From contig NZ_UGYM01000002.1 in assembly GCF_900456975.1 (NCBI RefSeq), positions 124,001 to 188,000 of the forward strand: DNA of 64,000 bases. The letters run 5' to 3'. The position numbers and the translations under genes were made by a program. Positions 18,567 through 27,711 of this stretch are shown here, in pieces. The notes under the pieces are model-generated. The model saw only the letters and a list, made by a program, of their open reading frames with translations. It was not told the origin of the DNA and did not search any database. Source of the stretch: Shewanella baltica. Its GTDB lineage: Bacteria; Pseudomonadota; Gammaproteobacteria; Enterobacterales; Shewanellaceae. Position 1 is the stretch's first letter, and each line of letters begins with the position of its first letter.

Positions 18567-18809
18567 GTTGAAACAGAATGATGAACACCCTCTCTATGAG
18601 CAATTAATACAGCCTTGTATTTGTTCAATTCCTACCCAAAAACAAAGATCTGTTACCGAAACGCTGGATTCCCACCCATGAGCATTGTGGGAATGACAGT
18701 GCTTAATCAATGTCGTCATTACAATACAAGCGCAAAGCAAGATGCGGCAACATATCACTCACCTTATGGCTCTCGTCTTGTGGAGCAAACGCGCAGGCGG
18801 GTTTTCTTC

Positions 18810-18818
18810 TGTTATAAT
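18810..18818 (+). promoter_or_regulatory. Extended -10 promoter of uvrD
   Basis: TG-T-TATAAT, a perfect -10 with the extended TG, lies 27 bp before the uvrD start. No good -35 is visible at 17 bp. No LexA box (CTG-N10-CAG) was recognised nearby. Confidence 0.6.
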
Positions 18819-18844
18819 GCCCCCTCGATTTTTTGGAGGCGAGA

Positions 18845-21013
18845 ATGGACGTATCTTCTTTACTAGACGGCCTGAATGATAAGCAGCGCGAGGCTGTCGC
18901 GGCACCGCAATCTAGCATGTTAGTGTTGGCGGGCGCGGGCAGTGGTAAAACTCGGGTGTTGACCCACCGCATTGCGTGGCTGATGCAGGTTGAACAGCAG
19001 AGTCCTTACTCGATTCTTGCGGTGACATTTACCAATAAAGCTGCGGCTGAGATGCGCGAGCGAGTTGAAAAAGTCGCTGGCACCAATATGGGCCGCATGT
19101 GGATTGGCACTTTCCACGGCTTGGCGCATCGCTTGTTACGCACTCACTTCCAAGATGCGGGTTTACCGCAAAGCTTCCAAATCCTTGATTCTGACGATCA
19201 AGTGCGTTTGATCAAACGTATTCTTAAAAGCTTGAATTTGGATGAGAAACAATATCCTCCACGCCAAGCTCAGGGTTATATCAATGGTAAAAAAGACCAA
19301 GGATTACGCCCTAAACATATCGATGCGGGCGGTTTTCCGCTTGAGCAGAATCTGTTAAAAATCTATCAGGTTTACCAAGAGTCCTGTGACCGCGCAGGTT
19401 TAGTCGATTTTGCCGAAATCCTGTTACGTGCCCATGAGTTATGGCTCAATAAGCCGCATTTGTTGGCCCATTATCAAGACAGATTTAAGCATATTTTGGT
19501 GGACGAGTTTCAAGATACCAACGCGATCCAATATGCGTGGATCCGCGTGCTCGCCGGTCAAACCGCCAATGTGATGATAGTCGGTGATGACGACCAATCG
19601 ATTTACGGCTGGCGCGGCGCTCAGGTTGAAAACCTACATAGATTCTTAAAAGATTTCCCGACGGCGACCACCATTCGCCTCGAGCAAAACTATCGCTCTA
19701 AGGGTAATATTCTTAAAGCTTCCAACGCCTTAATTGCCAATAACCCAGAGCGTATGGGTAAAGAGTTGTGGACGGATGAAGCCGATGGCGATCCAATTTC
19801 GCTCTATTGCGCCTTTAATGAAATGGACGAGGCGCGTTTTATTGTCGGTCGGATTAATGATTGGCACGAAAAGGGCGGCAACCTCAGTGATTGTGCGATT
19901 TTATATCGTTCTAACGCTCAGTCGCGGGTATTGGAAGAAGCCTTATTACACAAAGGCTTAGCTTATCGTATCTACGGCGGTTTACGCTTCTTCGAACGCC
20001 AAGAAATTAAAGATGCCATGGGTTACCTGCGTCTGATTAATAACAAAGACGACGATGCGGCGTTTGAGCGTGTGGTTAACACGCCGCCCCGTGGCATTGG
20101 CGATCGCACTTTGGATATTTTGCGCTCCACGGCGCGTCAGCATGAGTTAACCCTGTGGCAGGCGAGTGTGCGTTTGCTCGACGAGAAAGTGCTTGCGGGC
20201 CGCGCAGCAAATTCTGTGCGTGGTTTCATGGACTTAATCATGACGATGCGTGAAGACACTCAAGATATGGTGCTGTATCGCATGGCTGATACTGTGATCC
20301 AAGCTTCGGGTCTTAAGGCCATGTATGAGGCCGAAAAGGGTGAAAAAGCTCACGCTAGAATCGAAAACTTAGAAGAACTCGTCACAGCGGCACGTACCTT
20401 CGAAATGCCAGAAGAGCTAGAGGACATGGGCGAACTTAACGGTTTCCTCTCCCACGCGGCGCTCGAAGCAGGCGAAGGCCAAGCCGATGCCTTTACCGAT
20501 GCGGTGCAGCTAATGACGCTGCATTCTGCCAAAGGGCTAGAGTTCACTATGGTGTTCATGGCGGGTGTCGAAGAAGGGATCTTCCCGAGTAAAATGGCGC
20601 TCGAAGAGGGCGATAGACTCGATGAAGAACGCCGTCTCTGCTATGTGGGCATGACCCGCGCCATGGAAAAACTCTACATTACCTATGCGGAATCGCGCCG
20701 TATTTATGGCCGCGAAGATTACGCCAGGCCATCGCGTTTTATCAAAGAGATCCCACCGCAATATGTGGATGAAATCCGCCTCAAAGCGCAGGTTTCAACC
20801 CCAATGGCGAATAATCGTTTTAGCACTCAAAAGTCGGCTGCCACAAACGATACCGGTTTTAACGTCGGCCAACGAGTCAATCACCCTAAATTTGGTGAAG
20901 GCAAGGTGACCAACTTTGAGGGCAGCGGTGCCCAAGGGCGCGTGCAAGTCAGCTTTACTGACTTTGGCAGCAAGTGGTTAGTCGTGGCTTACGCTCGTTT
21001 AGAAGCGCTGTGA
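18845..21013 (+). CDS. uvrD: DNA helicase II (UvrD)
   Basis: A 722-residue superfamily 1A helicase (E. coli UvrD is 720 aa). The start is ATG 18845, preceded by GGAGGCGAGA; an in-frame ATG four codons earlier lacks this spacing. The Walker A is GAGSGKT (30-36) and motif II is VDEFQDT. Motif III is GDDDQSIYGWRGA, motif IV is RLEQNYRS, and motifs V/VI are LMTLHSAKGLEF and EERRLCYVGMTRA. The C-terminal Tudor-like tail (GQRVNHPKFGEGKVTNFEG...) that binds RNA polymerase in E. coli is present. It unwinds DNA 3'-5' in nucleotide excision and mismatch repair. Confidence 0.96.
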   Translation: MDVSSLLDGLNDKQREAVAAPQSSMLVLAGAGSGKTRVLTHRIAWLMQVEQQSPYSILAVTFTNKAAAEMRERVEKVAGTNMGRMWIGTFHGLAHRLLRTHFQDAGLPQSFQILDSDDQVRLIKRILKSLNLDEKQYPPRQAQGYINGKKDQGLRPKHIDAGGFPLEQNLLKIYQVYQESCDRAGLVDFAEILLRAHELWLNKPHLLAHYQDRFKHILVDEFQDTNAIQYAWIRVLAGQTANVMIVGDDDQSIYGWRGAQVENLHRFLKDFPTATTIRLEQNYRSKGNILKASNALIANNPERMGKELWTDEADGDPISLYCAFNEMDEARFIVGRINDWHEKGGNLSDCAILYRSNAQSRVLEEALLHKGLAYRIYGGLRFFERQEIKDAMGYLRLINNKDDDAAFERVVNTPPRGIGDRTLDILRSTARQHELTLWQASVRLLDEKVLAGRAANSVRGFMDLIMTMREDTQDMVLYRMADTVIQASGLKAMYEAEKGEKAHARIENLEELVTAARTFEMPEELEDMGELNGFLSHAALEAGEGQADAFTDAVQLMTLHSAKGLEFTMVFMAGVEEGIFPSKMALEEGDRLDEERRLCYVGMTRAMEKLYITYAESRRIYGREDYARPSRFIKEIPPQYVDEIRLKAQVSTPMANNRFSTQKSAATNDTGFNVGQRVNHPKFGEGKVTNFEGSGAQGRVQVSFTDFGSKWLVVAYARLEAL

Positions 21014-21151
21014 TGACTGCCATCATCACGATAAATGTCAGCTTTTTGTGACACGCTTTTAGGGGATGAATTCGCATCGGGAGAAGCATGGGTATATGAT
21101 GCTAAGCCTGAAAACGAGTGGAAACTTGAGGGTATTGGGAGTACCTAGTTA

Positions 21152-22012
21152 ATGAATTTAAAGCAAAAGTGGGATGTGTATTCCCGTCTTACTCGAATCG
21201 ACCGCCCCATAGGTACGCTATTATTGCTGTGGCCATGTTTGATGGCGCTAATGTTAGCTGCGGGTGGTATGCCGGATCTTAAGGTATTGGTTATCTTCAT
21301 TATTGGCGTAGTGATCATGCGTGCCTGTGGCTGCATTATTAACGACTATGCCGATCGCGATCTCGATTCTTTTGTTGAACGCACTCGATCACGCCCGCTA
21401 GCCAGTGGCGAAATCAGCACCAAAGAAGCGCTGATACTGTTCGTCATTTTAGGTTTATCCGCTTTTGGTTTAGTTTTATTACTCAATGGATTAGTCGTTA
21501 AATTATCCGTTGTCGGTATTATCCTCACGATTATTTATCCCTTCACTAAACGCATCACCAACATGCCACAGATGTTTTTAGGCATAGTGTGGAGTTGGTC
21601 TATCCCTATGGCTTACGCCGCGCAAACGGGTGAAGTGCCGATGGAGGCTTGGTGGTTATTTGCCGCCAATTGGTGTTGGACTGTCGCCTACGACACTATG
21701 TATGCCATGGTCGATAGGGACGATGATCTAAAAGTGGGTATTAAATCTACTGCGATTTTGTTTGGTAAATATGATCGCCAAATCATAGGCTTATTTCAGC
21801 TTGCCGCGTTGGCTTGTTTTATCGCCGCCGGTTGGAGCGCTGACCGTGGTTTGCTGTATGGTTTAGGCATACTGACTTTTGTCGGTTTTAGTACTTACCA
21901 GCAAATGCTGATTTTTGATCGTGAACGAGCCCCTTGTTTTAAAGCCTTCCTCAATAATAACTGGGCAGGTTTAGCCTTATTTGTTGGGCTGGGTGCGGAC
22001 TATTTGATTTAA
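21152..22012 (+). CDS. ubiA: 4-hydroxybenzoate octaprenyltransferase
   Basis: A 286-residue integral membrane prenyltransferase with 8-9 hydrophobic helices. The two Asp-rich motifs that bind Mg-polyprenyl diphosphate are present: NDYADRDLD (64-72) and [12 protein letters not shown] (about 181-192). It joins the octaprenyl chain to 4-hydroxybenzoate in ubiquinone synthesis. The next step is decarboxylation by UbiD, which is encoded at about 55 kb. Its TAA overlaps the stop codon of convergent torT. Confidence 0.95.
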   Translation: MNLKQKWDVYSRLTRIDRPIGTLLLLWPCLMALMLAAGGMPDLKVLVIFIIGVVIMRACGCIINDYADRDLDSFVERTRSRPLASGEISTKEALILFVILGLSAFGLVLLLNGLVVKLSVVGIILTIIYPFTKRITNMPQMFLGIVWSWSIPMAYAAQTGEVPMEAWWLFAANWCWTVAYDTMYAMVDRDDDLKVGIKSTAILFGKYDRQIIGLFQLAALACFIAAGWSADRGLLYGLGILTFVGFSTYQQMLIFDRERAPCFKAFLNNNWAGLALFVGLGADYLI

Positions 22013-23091
22013 CGAGTACCGTTTACGCTGGGCAGATCCTGATGGATCATCCACTGATTTTCCGGTGCTAATATTTGTTCTAAATCGATTTGGTGGATGT
22101 TGTCTTGGGAGATGACCTTGATAACAGGGCTCACTCTGCGGGGATAAGGCGCACCTTCGAGTGCGCGCACCGCCAGATCGATAGCAATTCGAGCCTGCAA
22201 TACCGGTGAGTCGCTGACTGTCGCGAGTAGCTGCTTTTTCTGCACTAATTCTATAGTTTGCGCATTAGAGTAAAATGCGATGACTTTGCCGGTTTGATTC
22301 CGGCGTCCATCTAAAAAGCGCGCCGCGAACGTGGCCGCCACCGCATTGGCAATTACATAATCTACGCTTTGTTTTGCAAGTACTTTTCGCACCAAATCCG
22401 CTTGAACGAATAACTCCGTCGTACCGTAACCGCCTTCAATTGTGTCGAACTCTTGTTTAGCTGCCGCCCGTCTAAATCCTTGTTCCGCCGCCATTACCCA
22501 CGAGGCGCCCTTAGGACCAGGAAACCACGCCACTTTAAGCTTAGGTGACTCCTGATTGATAGCTTCTCGCTGCTGCGCCGCAATATATTCTGTCGCCGCA
22601 ACGGACATATCTTCAAAGCTGACTAAGGATCGACTCGTGAGTTTGTCGGTCGCGATACCATTGACTAAATCGATAACCGGAATGCCCGCAGCGCTGAGTT
22701 GTTCAATATCCGCAATCAGTCCGTCAGCGGTATTGGCGGCAATAATATAAGCTTGAGCCTTGAGTGCATAACAATCATGGAGTTGCTGTTTTTGCTGCTC
22801 AATCTTGTCATATCCACCAGCATCATAAATGCCAAGCGTTACGCCTTGGCGCTCGGCTTCTTGTGATAATCCAAAGGCGACGCCCCACCAATATTGATCT
22901 TTACCGTGGGGAAGTAAGGCGCAGATCCGCCATGCTTTATTGGCCTTAGTGAGTGGCGTGTAGAGGGTCTTTTGACCGTCGGCAATGACATCGGCGGGAT
23001 ACCAAGCTGCCTGCACTGCAAAGACGAAACTACTGAGGGTTAAGAGGAGGCAAATCCTGAGGGAACGGGCGAAGAATGCAGTCAAGTGCAT
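22009..23091 (-). CDS. torT: TorT-like periplasmic binding protein
   Basis: About 360 residues if started at ATG 23091 ([10 protein letters not shown]), which gives a normal signal peptide ending in VFAVQA; an ATG 36 bp upstream is possible. The mature protein has the periplasmic sugar-binding fold (type I). [33 protein letters not shown] and [18 protein letters not shown] closely resemble TorT. TorT binds trimethylamine N-oxide and works with the sensor TorS to switch on the tor genes. No torS or torR lies next to it here. It converges on ubiA. Confidence 0.85.
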   Translation of the reverse strand: MHLTAFFARSLRICLLLTLSSFVFAVQAAWYPADVIADGQKTLYTPLTKANKAWRICALLPHGKDQYWWGVAFGLSQEAERQGVTLGIYDAGGYDKIEQQKQQLHDCYALKAQAYIIAANTADGLIADIEQLSAAGIPVIDLVNGIATDKLTSRSLVSFEDMSVAATEYIAAQQREAINQESPKLKVAWFPGPKGASWVMAAEQGFRRAAAKQEFDTIEGGYGTTELFVQADLVRKVLAKQSVDYVIANAVAATFAARFLDGRRNQTGKVIAFYSNAQTIELVQKKQLLATVSDSPVLQARIAIDLAVRALEGAPYPRRVSPVIKVISQDNIHQIDLEQILAPENQWMIHQDLPSVNGTR

Positions 23092-23425
23092 AGGCTCATC
23101 ATGGTAAGTGAACAGTGAACTAAGCATAGAACAAGGATCCGTAGTTGCTTAATCATAGTTAAATAAAGCTAATTTATTGTTTAATAACAAGCGTAAAGCA
23201 GTACTGTTATGGTTTGGTCGCAAAGATATAAAATGACTTAAACGCCGTGGGGCAAAGCATCCGCAGGCTTTACGCTTTGGCTCGTTCACTGAATGCTTAA
23301 GTTTACATTTCACGTTGAAGGCTTAATGGCTGCGGGCTAGTTTTCGCCCTCGTGCTTGGTCTATAGTGCATGACTTATAGTGGCTTTCTATTGTCAACAT
23401 CATGCTTGGGTAACAAGGAGTCGTT
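23092..23425. other. Intergenic region, torT / VOC gene
   Basis: About 330 bp between divergent genes. AT-rich near 23150-23180. AAAGC/GCTTT half-palindromes occur at 23254-23277, but there is no convincing terminator, RNA or gene. It presumably holds both promoters. Confidence 0.3.
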
Positions 23426-23821
23426 ATGTTTATTCCGCCAGGATTTGCACGGGTTAGCCCGTATATGATTATCAACAATGCCGATAGTTTAGTAGCCTTT
23501 ATGCAAAAAGCCTTTGATGCTAAAGCGCTACATATTTCCCATCGATTGGATGGCAAAATAGCCAATGCGCAGATGCAAATCGGCGACTGCCTATTTATGT
23601 TAAGCGAGGCGAGTGAAGCGTTTCCGCCAATGCCAGCATCCTACTATTTGTATGTGGAAGATGCCGATAAGTCGGTGGCTCAGGCGCTCGCTGCTGCGGG
23701 CGAGTTAATCATGGAAGTGGCGGATAAACCCTATGGCGATCGCCAAGGTGGAGTGCGGGATCCCGTGGGCAATTTGTGGTGGATCTCCCAACGTTTAGCC
23801 GCAGGGCCATATCAGGATTGA
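23426..23821 (+). CDS. VOC (glyoxalase/PhnB-like) superfamily protein
   Basis: A 131-residue protein with the paired beta-alpha-beta-beta-beta fold of PhnB-like VOC proteins. The start FIPPGFARVSPYMIINNADSLVAFMQKAFDA and the end YGDRQGGVRDPVGNLWWISQ are typical, the latter supplying the second metal-side residue of the family. Members bind a metal or small molecule; this subgroup has no settled activity. It precedes the nitronate monooxygenase gene by 34 bp on the same strand and is probably co-transcribed. Ribosome site AAGGAG. Confidence 0.85.
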   Translation: MFIPPGFARVSPYMIINNADSLVAFMQKAFDAKALHISHRLDGKIANAQMQIGDCLFMLSEASEAFPPMPASYYLYVEDADKSVAQALAAAGELIMEVADKPYGDRQGGVRDPVGNLWWISQRLAAGPYQD

Positions 23822-23855
23822 TCGTCAAGTGATAACCAGTCAAAGGAGATGATGT

Positions 23856-24905
23856 ATGCCGTGCCAGTTAACCCGATTATTTGGAATCGAATTGCCAATT
23901 ATTCAAGCGCCTATGGCGGGTGTTCAGGGCAGTGCCTTAACGATAGCCGTGTCGCAAGCCGGTGCGTTGGGATCTTTGCCCTGCGCCATGTTATCCCTTG
24001 AAGCCTTAGATGCCGCGTTGACACAAATCCGCGCCCAGACGACTAAGCCCATCAATGTAAACTTCTTTTGTCATCACGAGCCCGAACCGCAAGCGGCGAA
24101 ACAAGCTGCATGGCTCAAGCAACTCGCGCCTTATTTTGTTGAGCTGGGTATCCATTCTGATACCCAAGCTGCGGGAGCACAACGCGCGCCCTACACAAGC
24201 GCTCAGGCTGAAGTGTTAGCGAAATTCAAACCTGAGGTTGTGAGTTTTCACTTTGGTTTACCCAATGAAGACTTGTTGCTGGAGATAAAATCTTGGGGAT
24301 CTAAGATCATCTCGACGGCGACCACAGTAGAAGAGGCGCTCTGGTTAGAAGCGCGTGGCGTAGATGCTATTATTGCGCAGGGCTTAGAAGCTGGCGGCCA
24401 TAGAGGACATTTCTTATCCGATGATTTGACTGAGCAACACGGCACTTTTAGTTTATTGCCGCAAATCATTGCCGCCGTTGATGTGCCCGTTATCGCCGCA
24501 GGTGGCATAGTCGATGCCAAAACCGTGCGCGCCGCCATGGCGATGGGCGCTTCGGCGGTGCAAGTTGGGACGGCTTATTTACTTTGCCCTGAATGCACCA
24601 CCAGTGAGATCCATCGCGCCGCACTGCAAAGCGAGGCGGCGCAGCATACGGCTCTGACTAACTTATTTTCTGGTCGCCCCGCACGCGGCATAGTGAATCG
24701 TTTTATGGCTGAACTTGGACCTATCAATAACGCAGTACCGGATTTTCCGCTCGCCTCCAGTGCCGTCGCAGGATTGCGAAGCGCCGCCGAGCAACAAGGG
24801 TTCGGCGATTTTAGCCCACTTTGGTGCGGCCAAAATGCAACCGGCTGTCAGGCTATTCCCGCCGCAGAGCTAACAAGACAATTGGCGTTAGGTTTGATGG
24901 TCTAA
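23856..24905 (+). CDS. Nitronate monooxygenase-type flavoprotein
   Basis: A 349-residue FMN-dependent TIM barrel of the 2-nitropropane dioxygenase/NMO family. Seen are FGIELPIIQAPMAGVQG at the start, GLEAGGHRGHF (the substrate/flavin motif with the conserved His), and VPVIAAGGIVDAKTVRAAMAMGASAVQVGTAYL, the phosphate-binding segment. It probably oxidises alkyl nitronates, a detoxification reaction using FMN and oxygen. Second gene after the VOC protein, with AAAGGAGATGATGT as ribosome site. Confidence 0.9.
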   Translation: MPCQLTRLFGIELPIIQAPMAGVQGSALTIAVSQAGALGSLPCAMLSLEALDAALTQIRAQTTKPINVNFFCHHEPEPQAAKQAAWLKQLAPYFVELGIHSDTQAAGAQRAPYTSAQAEVLAKFKPEVVSFHFGLPNEDLLLEIKSWGSKIISTATTVEEALWLEARGVDAIIAQGLEAGGHRGHFLSDDLTEQHGTFSLLPQIIAAVDVPVIAAGGIVDAKTVRAAMAMGASAVQVGTAYLLCPECTTSEIHRAALQSEAAQHTALTNLFSGRPARGIVNRFMAELGPINNAVPDFPLASSAVAGLRSAAEQQGFGDFSPLWCGQNATGCQAIPAAELTRQLALGLMV

Positions 24906-25037
24906 TGATCAGTTTGAACGTTTTTAAGCCAGCATTGTATTCATGGTTTTATCCATCATGTTATTGATAAGCCAAGCTACTTTTTTGGGTTTTTACTATC
25001 GCATAGGCTTGGCTAGATCAACTGACAAGGATGTTAA

Positions 25038-26240
25038 ATGCTAAAAATTCGACTAAGACGCCCAGCTAAATATCGAATTTATTTTCTCATTTTGATGATT
25101 ATTGTGTATTGGCTTGGGTTTAATTTACTGCCAGAACAGTTAACGCAAACAAGTGAGCAGTTGTCTTTGGCTGTCGTCAGTGCACTATATTTTGTGTTGT
25201 TACCTCTGCTTTATTGGTATTGGATTATCAAAATTGGTGCGCAAAAAAGCTGGAAAATATTAGTCATTCTCAGTTTGAGCAGCCTCATGGCTCGCCTCAG
25301 CTACCCTCCTCAAATTGCAGAGTATTTCGAGTTTATCGCTTGGCTGCGTTTCCCTATTATCACGGTATTACTGCTCATCGAATTGTACTTGATGGTGAGC
25401 ATTATTAAGGGATTGTGGCAGGCGAGGAAGGCTTCAGGCGATCCAAGATTAGCGATCATTGCTCAATATGCTGCCACTGTGGAGCAAGAGCTGGGTAATG
25501 GGGCAAATGAACTTAGAACGCTTAATATTGAGGGCGCATCAAACACTGATTTGCCAAAGAATCAAATGCCTGACGATAAGAAGCTGACCTTAGGTTTAAT
25601 ACTCGCTACCGAACCCGCGAGTTGGTATTACGCTATCCCTTATTTTTCCCGTCGCCACCCAGCATCGATCACACCGCTTAAGTTACTGAGTGCCCAACCT
25701 TGGCATGCTTTAGTCATCATAATGTGTTTAATCGTGGCCTCCACACTGAGTTACATACTACTCGATTATGTGAGTCATATTGTTGCCGTATTCGTTTCTG
25801 GTTTGATCTTATATTCAGTGGTATTAATCGCAGCCAATTACCGAATCAGTCGTTATTACTCCCTGTATCAAAGGGAAGGTAAGCTCATTATCAATAATGG
25901 TATCTGGGGTTTTATGGCGATTGATTTAACCCAGATAAGTGAACTGAAATTTGGGGCATTTGTGACTCACGTGCAACCACAGCAAGTGGGCGGCATTCCT
26001 ATTGGTACTTCATTTGGTAATTCTGTCGACACATCTGTGGCAATCGCTGCACCAGAAATCTTGACGATAGGACGGGGTGATGTCGCGAATGTGCAGCTGA
26101 TTTTTAAGCATCCCCAAACTTATTATGGCGGAATGGGACAATTGCCTGAGTCGTTAAGTATGGTCAACCTCGTTGTAGATGATCCTCAAGTATTCGCTGA
26201 TGCGTTTGGCCATATCCACAACTTGCAGAAAGCATCGTAG
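25038..26240 (+). CDS. Membrane protein of unknown function
   Basis: A 400-residue protein with about three membrane helices in the first third (residues 10-30, 48-66, 76-120). A cytoplasmic stretch (130-220) follows, then two further helices (about 235-275) and a C-terminal soluble domain that looks PH-like (YSLYQREGKLIINNGIWGFMAIDLTQISELKF). No catalytic motif or family is recognised. It lies alone downstream of the nitronate monooxygenase gene. Confidence 0.7.
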   Translation: MLKIRLRRPAKYRIYFLILMIIVYWLGFNLLPEQLTQTSEQLSLAVVSALYFVLLPLLYWYWIIKIGAQKSWKILVILSLSSLMARLSYPPQIAEYFEFIAWLRFPIITVLLLIELYLMVSIIKGLWQARKASGDPRLAIIAQYAATVEQELGNGANELRTLNIEGASNTDLPKNQMPDDKKLTLGLILATEPASWYYAIPYFSRRHPASITPLKLLSAQPWHALVIIMCLIVASTLSYILLDYVSHIVAVFVSGLILYSVVLIAANYRISRYYSLYQREGKLIINNGIWGFMAIDLTQISELKFGAFVTHVQPQQVGGIPIGTSFGNSVDTSVAIAAPEILTIGRGDVANVQLIFKHPQTYYGGMGQLPESLSMVNLVVDDPQVFADAFGHIHNLQKAS

Positions 26241-26570
26241 ACTGGATTCATCATGATGGGATTGTATTTCAAGATTTTGATTTGTTTAGATATTAGATGA
26301 TGCTATTCACTTGAATATTTGAATTGATCACTTTGGATATCAAATAATGTCATGAGTAAAGGCCGCGATAATTTGGGCATTGATATGCTCACCAAGGCTT
26401 ACATTTTACATGGCTAAATTAGCGGCTTGTTAGTTTATACTCACTGTTTAAAGGTTGGTTGCTGGGTAGACTGTCGCTCCCTTTGATTATGTATTTTCTG
26501 TGTTAATGGCTGCAAATCACTGGCCCCATAGTCGTGGATGCAAGTGGTCTATCAATTTAAGGAAAACACT
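26241..26570. other. Intergenic region, nothing recognised
   Basis: 330 bp of AT-rich sequence between two plus-strand genes. No hairpin terminator, repeat or open frame of note; presumably the promoter region of the double thioredoxin-fold gene. Confidence 0.3.
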
Positions 26571-27488
26571 ATGTTGTTACGTCAAATCATTGTTATGTGC
26601 CTTGCCGTCGTGAGTTTTGCTACGTTTGCGGGCGACAAAGCCTATCAAGATATTGCACTTAAAACCTATCCCGATCAGCAGCAAGTGACCTTAGGCAGCG
26701 TTGCGGGTGACAAGCCGATATATCTAAAGTTTTGGGCAACTTGGTGTCAGCCCTGTATGGAACAAATGCCGCATTTTGAAGTCCTGCAGAAGAAGTATCA
26801 GGACAAGATTAATATCGTCGCAGTGAACATCAATATTAATGAAGAGCAGCCTAAGATCGCTGACGTTATCGCGCGCTTCGGGCTCACTATGCCCGTGTGG
26901 TTGGATAATGAAGGTGAGTTGGGTGTGGCTTTAGGCTTGGTCGGTACGCCCTATAGTATATTGATCAATCGTGCGGGTGATGTGGTTTACACTAGCCATG
27001 AGTCAGACGCTAATTTAGATAAATTTATTGATATGTTGGCGAATGGCCAAGAGTTGACGGCGCAGGCAACAGAGGCGCCCAGTGCCGAGCAAACGGCTAA
27101 GTTACTCAAGCCTTGGGAACAAGGTGAGCATTTACTCTTTTTCACTGCAACTTGGTGTGATTGGTACTTGGCTGAGAGCCGTCCAGAAATGTCGAAAGAG
27201 TGTATTGCCGTCCAAAAAGGCTTAAATAATCTCGCGCAAAAAGTGCCGAATAAAGCGTGGCACGGTGTGGTCAATCACCTGTGGACAGACGATAAAGCGC
27301 TCGAAGATTTTAAGCAGCTTTATCAGACTAAAATTGATTTTAGTATCGATGAGTTAGGCGTGTTATTTAATCATTTTAAAATCCGCAATATCCCGACGTT
27401 ACTTTGGGTTAAGGACGGGAAAGTCATTCAGCGCATTACCGATTTTAGTCAACCAGAGCAGCTCGTTAAGCAACTCTCGGCGCAATAA
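26571..27488 (+). CDS. Periplasmic protein with two thioredoxin-like domains
   Basis: About 305 residues. The start ATG 26571 follows AAGGAAAACACT and yields a signal peptide (cut after ATFA). Domain 1 is a TlpA/ResA-like redoxin with the active site FWATWCQPCMEQMP. Domain 2 (from about residue 165) is a second thioredoxin fold in which the usual CXXC is replaced by a longer-spaced pair (ATWCDWYLAESRPEMSKEC). IRNIPTLLWVKDGKVIQRI is its cis-Pro end. It likely acts in thiol exchange in the periplasm; the partner is unknown. A strong terminator follows. Confidence 0.82.
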   Translation: MLLRQIIVMCLAVVSFATFAGDKAYQDIALKTYPDQQQVTLGSVAGDKPIYLKFWATWCQPCMEQMPHFEVLQKKYQDKINIVAVNININEEQPKIADVIARFGLTMPVWLDNEGELGVALGLVGTPYSILINRAGDVVYTSHESDANLDKFIDMLANGQELTAQATEAPSAEQTAKLLKPWEQGEHLLFFTATWCDWYLAESRPEMSKECIAVQKGLNNLAQKVPNKAWHGVVNHLWTDDKALEDFKQLYQTKIDFSIDELGVLFNHFKIRNIPTLLWVKDGKVIQRITDFSQPEQLVKQLSAQ

Positions 27489-27505
27489 GCTCATTTCAAC
27501 TGTTC

Positions 27506-27535
27506 GGCCTTTGATAGATAGCCAAAGGCCTTTTT
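27506..27535 (+). terminator. Terminator after double thioredoxin-fold gene
   Basis: Stem GGCCTTTG / CAAAGGCC with a 9-base loop, followed by TTTTT. Confidence 0.85.
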
Positions 27536-27711
27536 CTTAAAAGATTGAATCGATACATAACGCAATATTCGGTATTAAAGTGGTTGCCCATGGGAAGCAC
27601 TGCGCAATAAACTGACTCGCAGAACGGGTTGAACTCAAACGTTAACGGTTGGCACAATGCCGAGTGTTTTCCATCTTATCGTTGGATTGTATTGTGGGGA
27701 GTGTTAGCACT

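Larger units (their letters stand above)
18350..18844. other. Repeat-rich intergenic region before uvrD
   Basis: About 500 bp without a credible gene. It contains the MITE-like element (18465-18566), a further right-end copy of its terminal repeat (18693-18708), a GGATTCCCACCC/GTGGGAAT palindromic piece (about 18666-18692) and the uvrD promoter. Short open frames here overlap the repeats and look spurious. Confidence 0.5.

Noticed and set aside
18780..18844. LexA (SOS) box upstream of uvrD
   Set aside because: No CTG-N10-CAG palindrome of acceptable quality near the -10 element.
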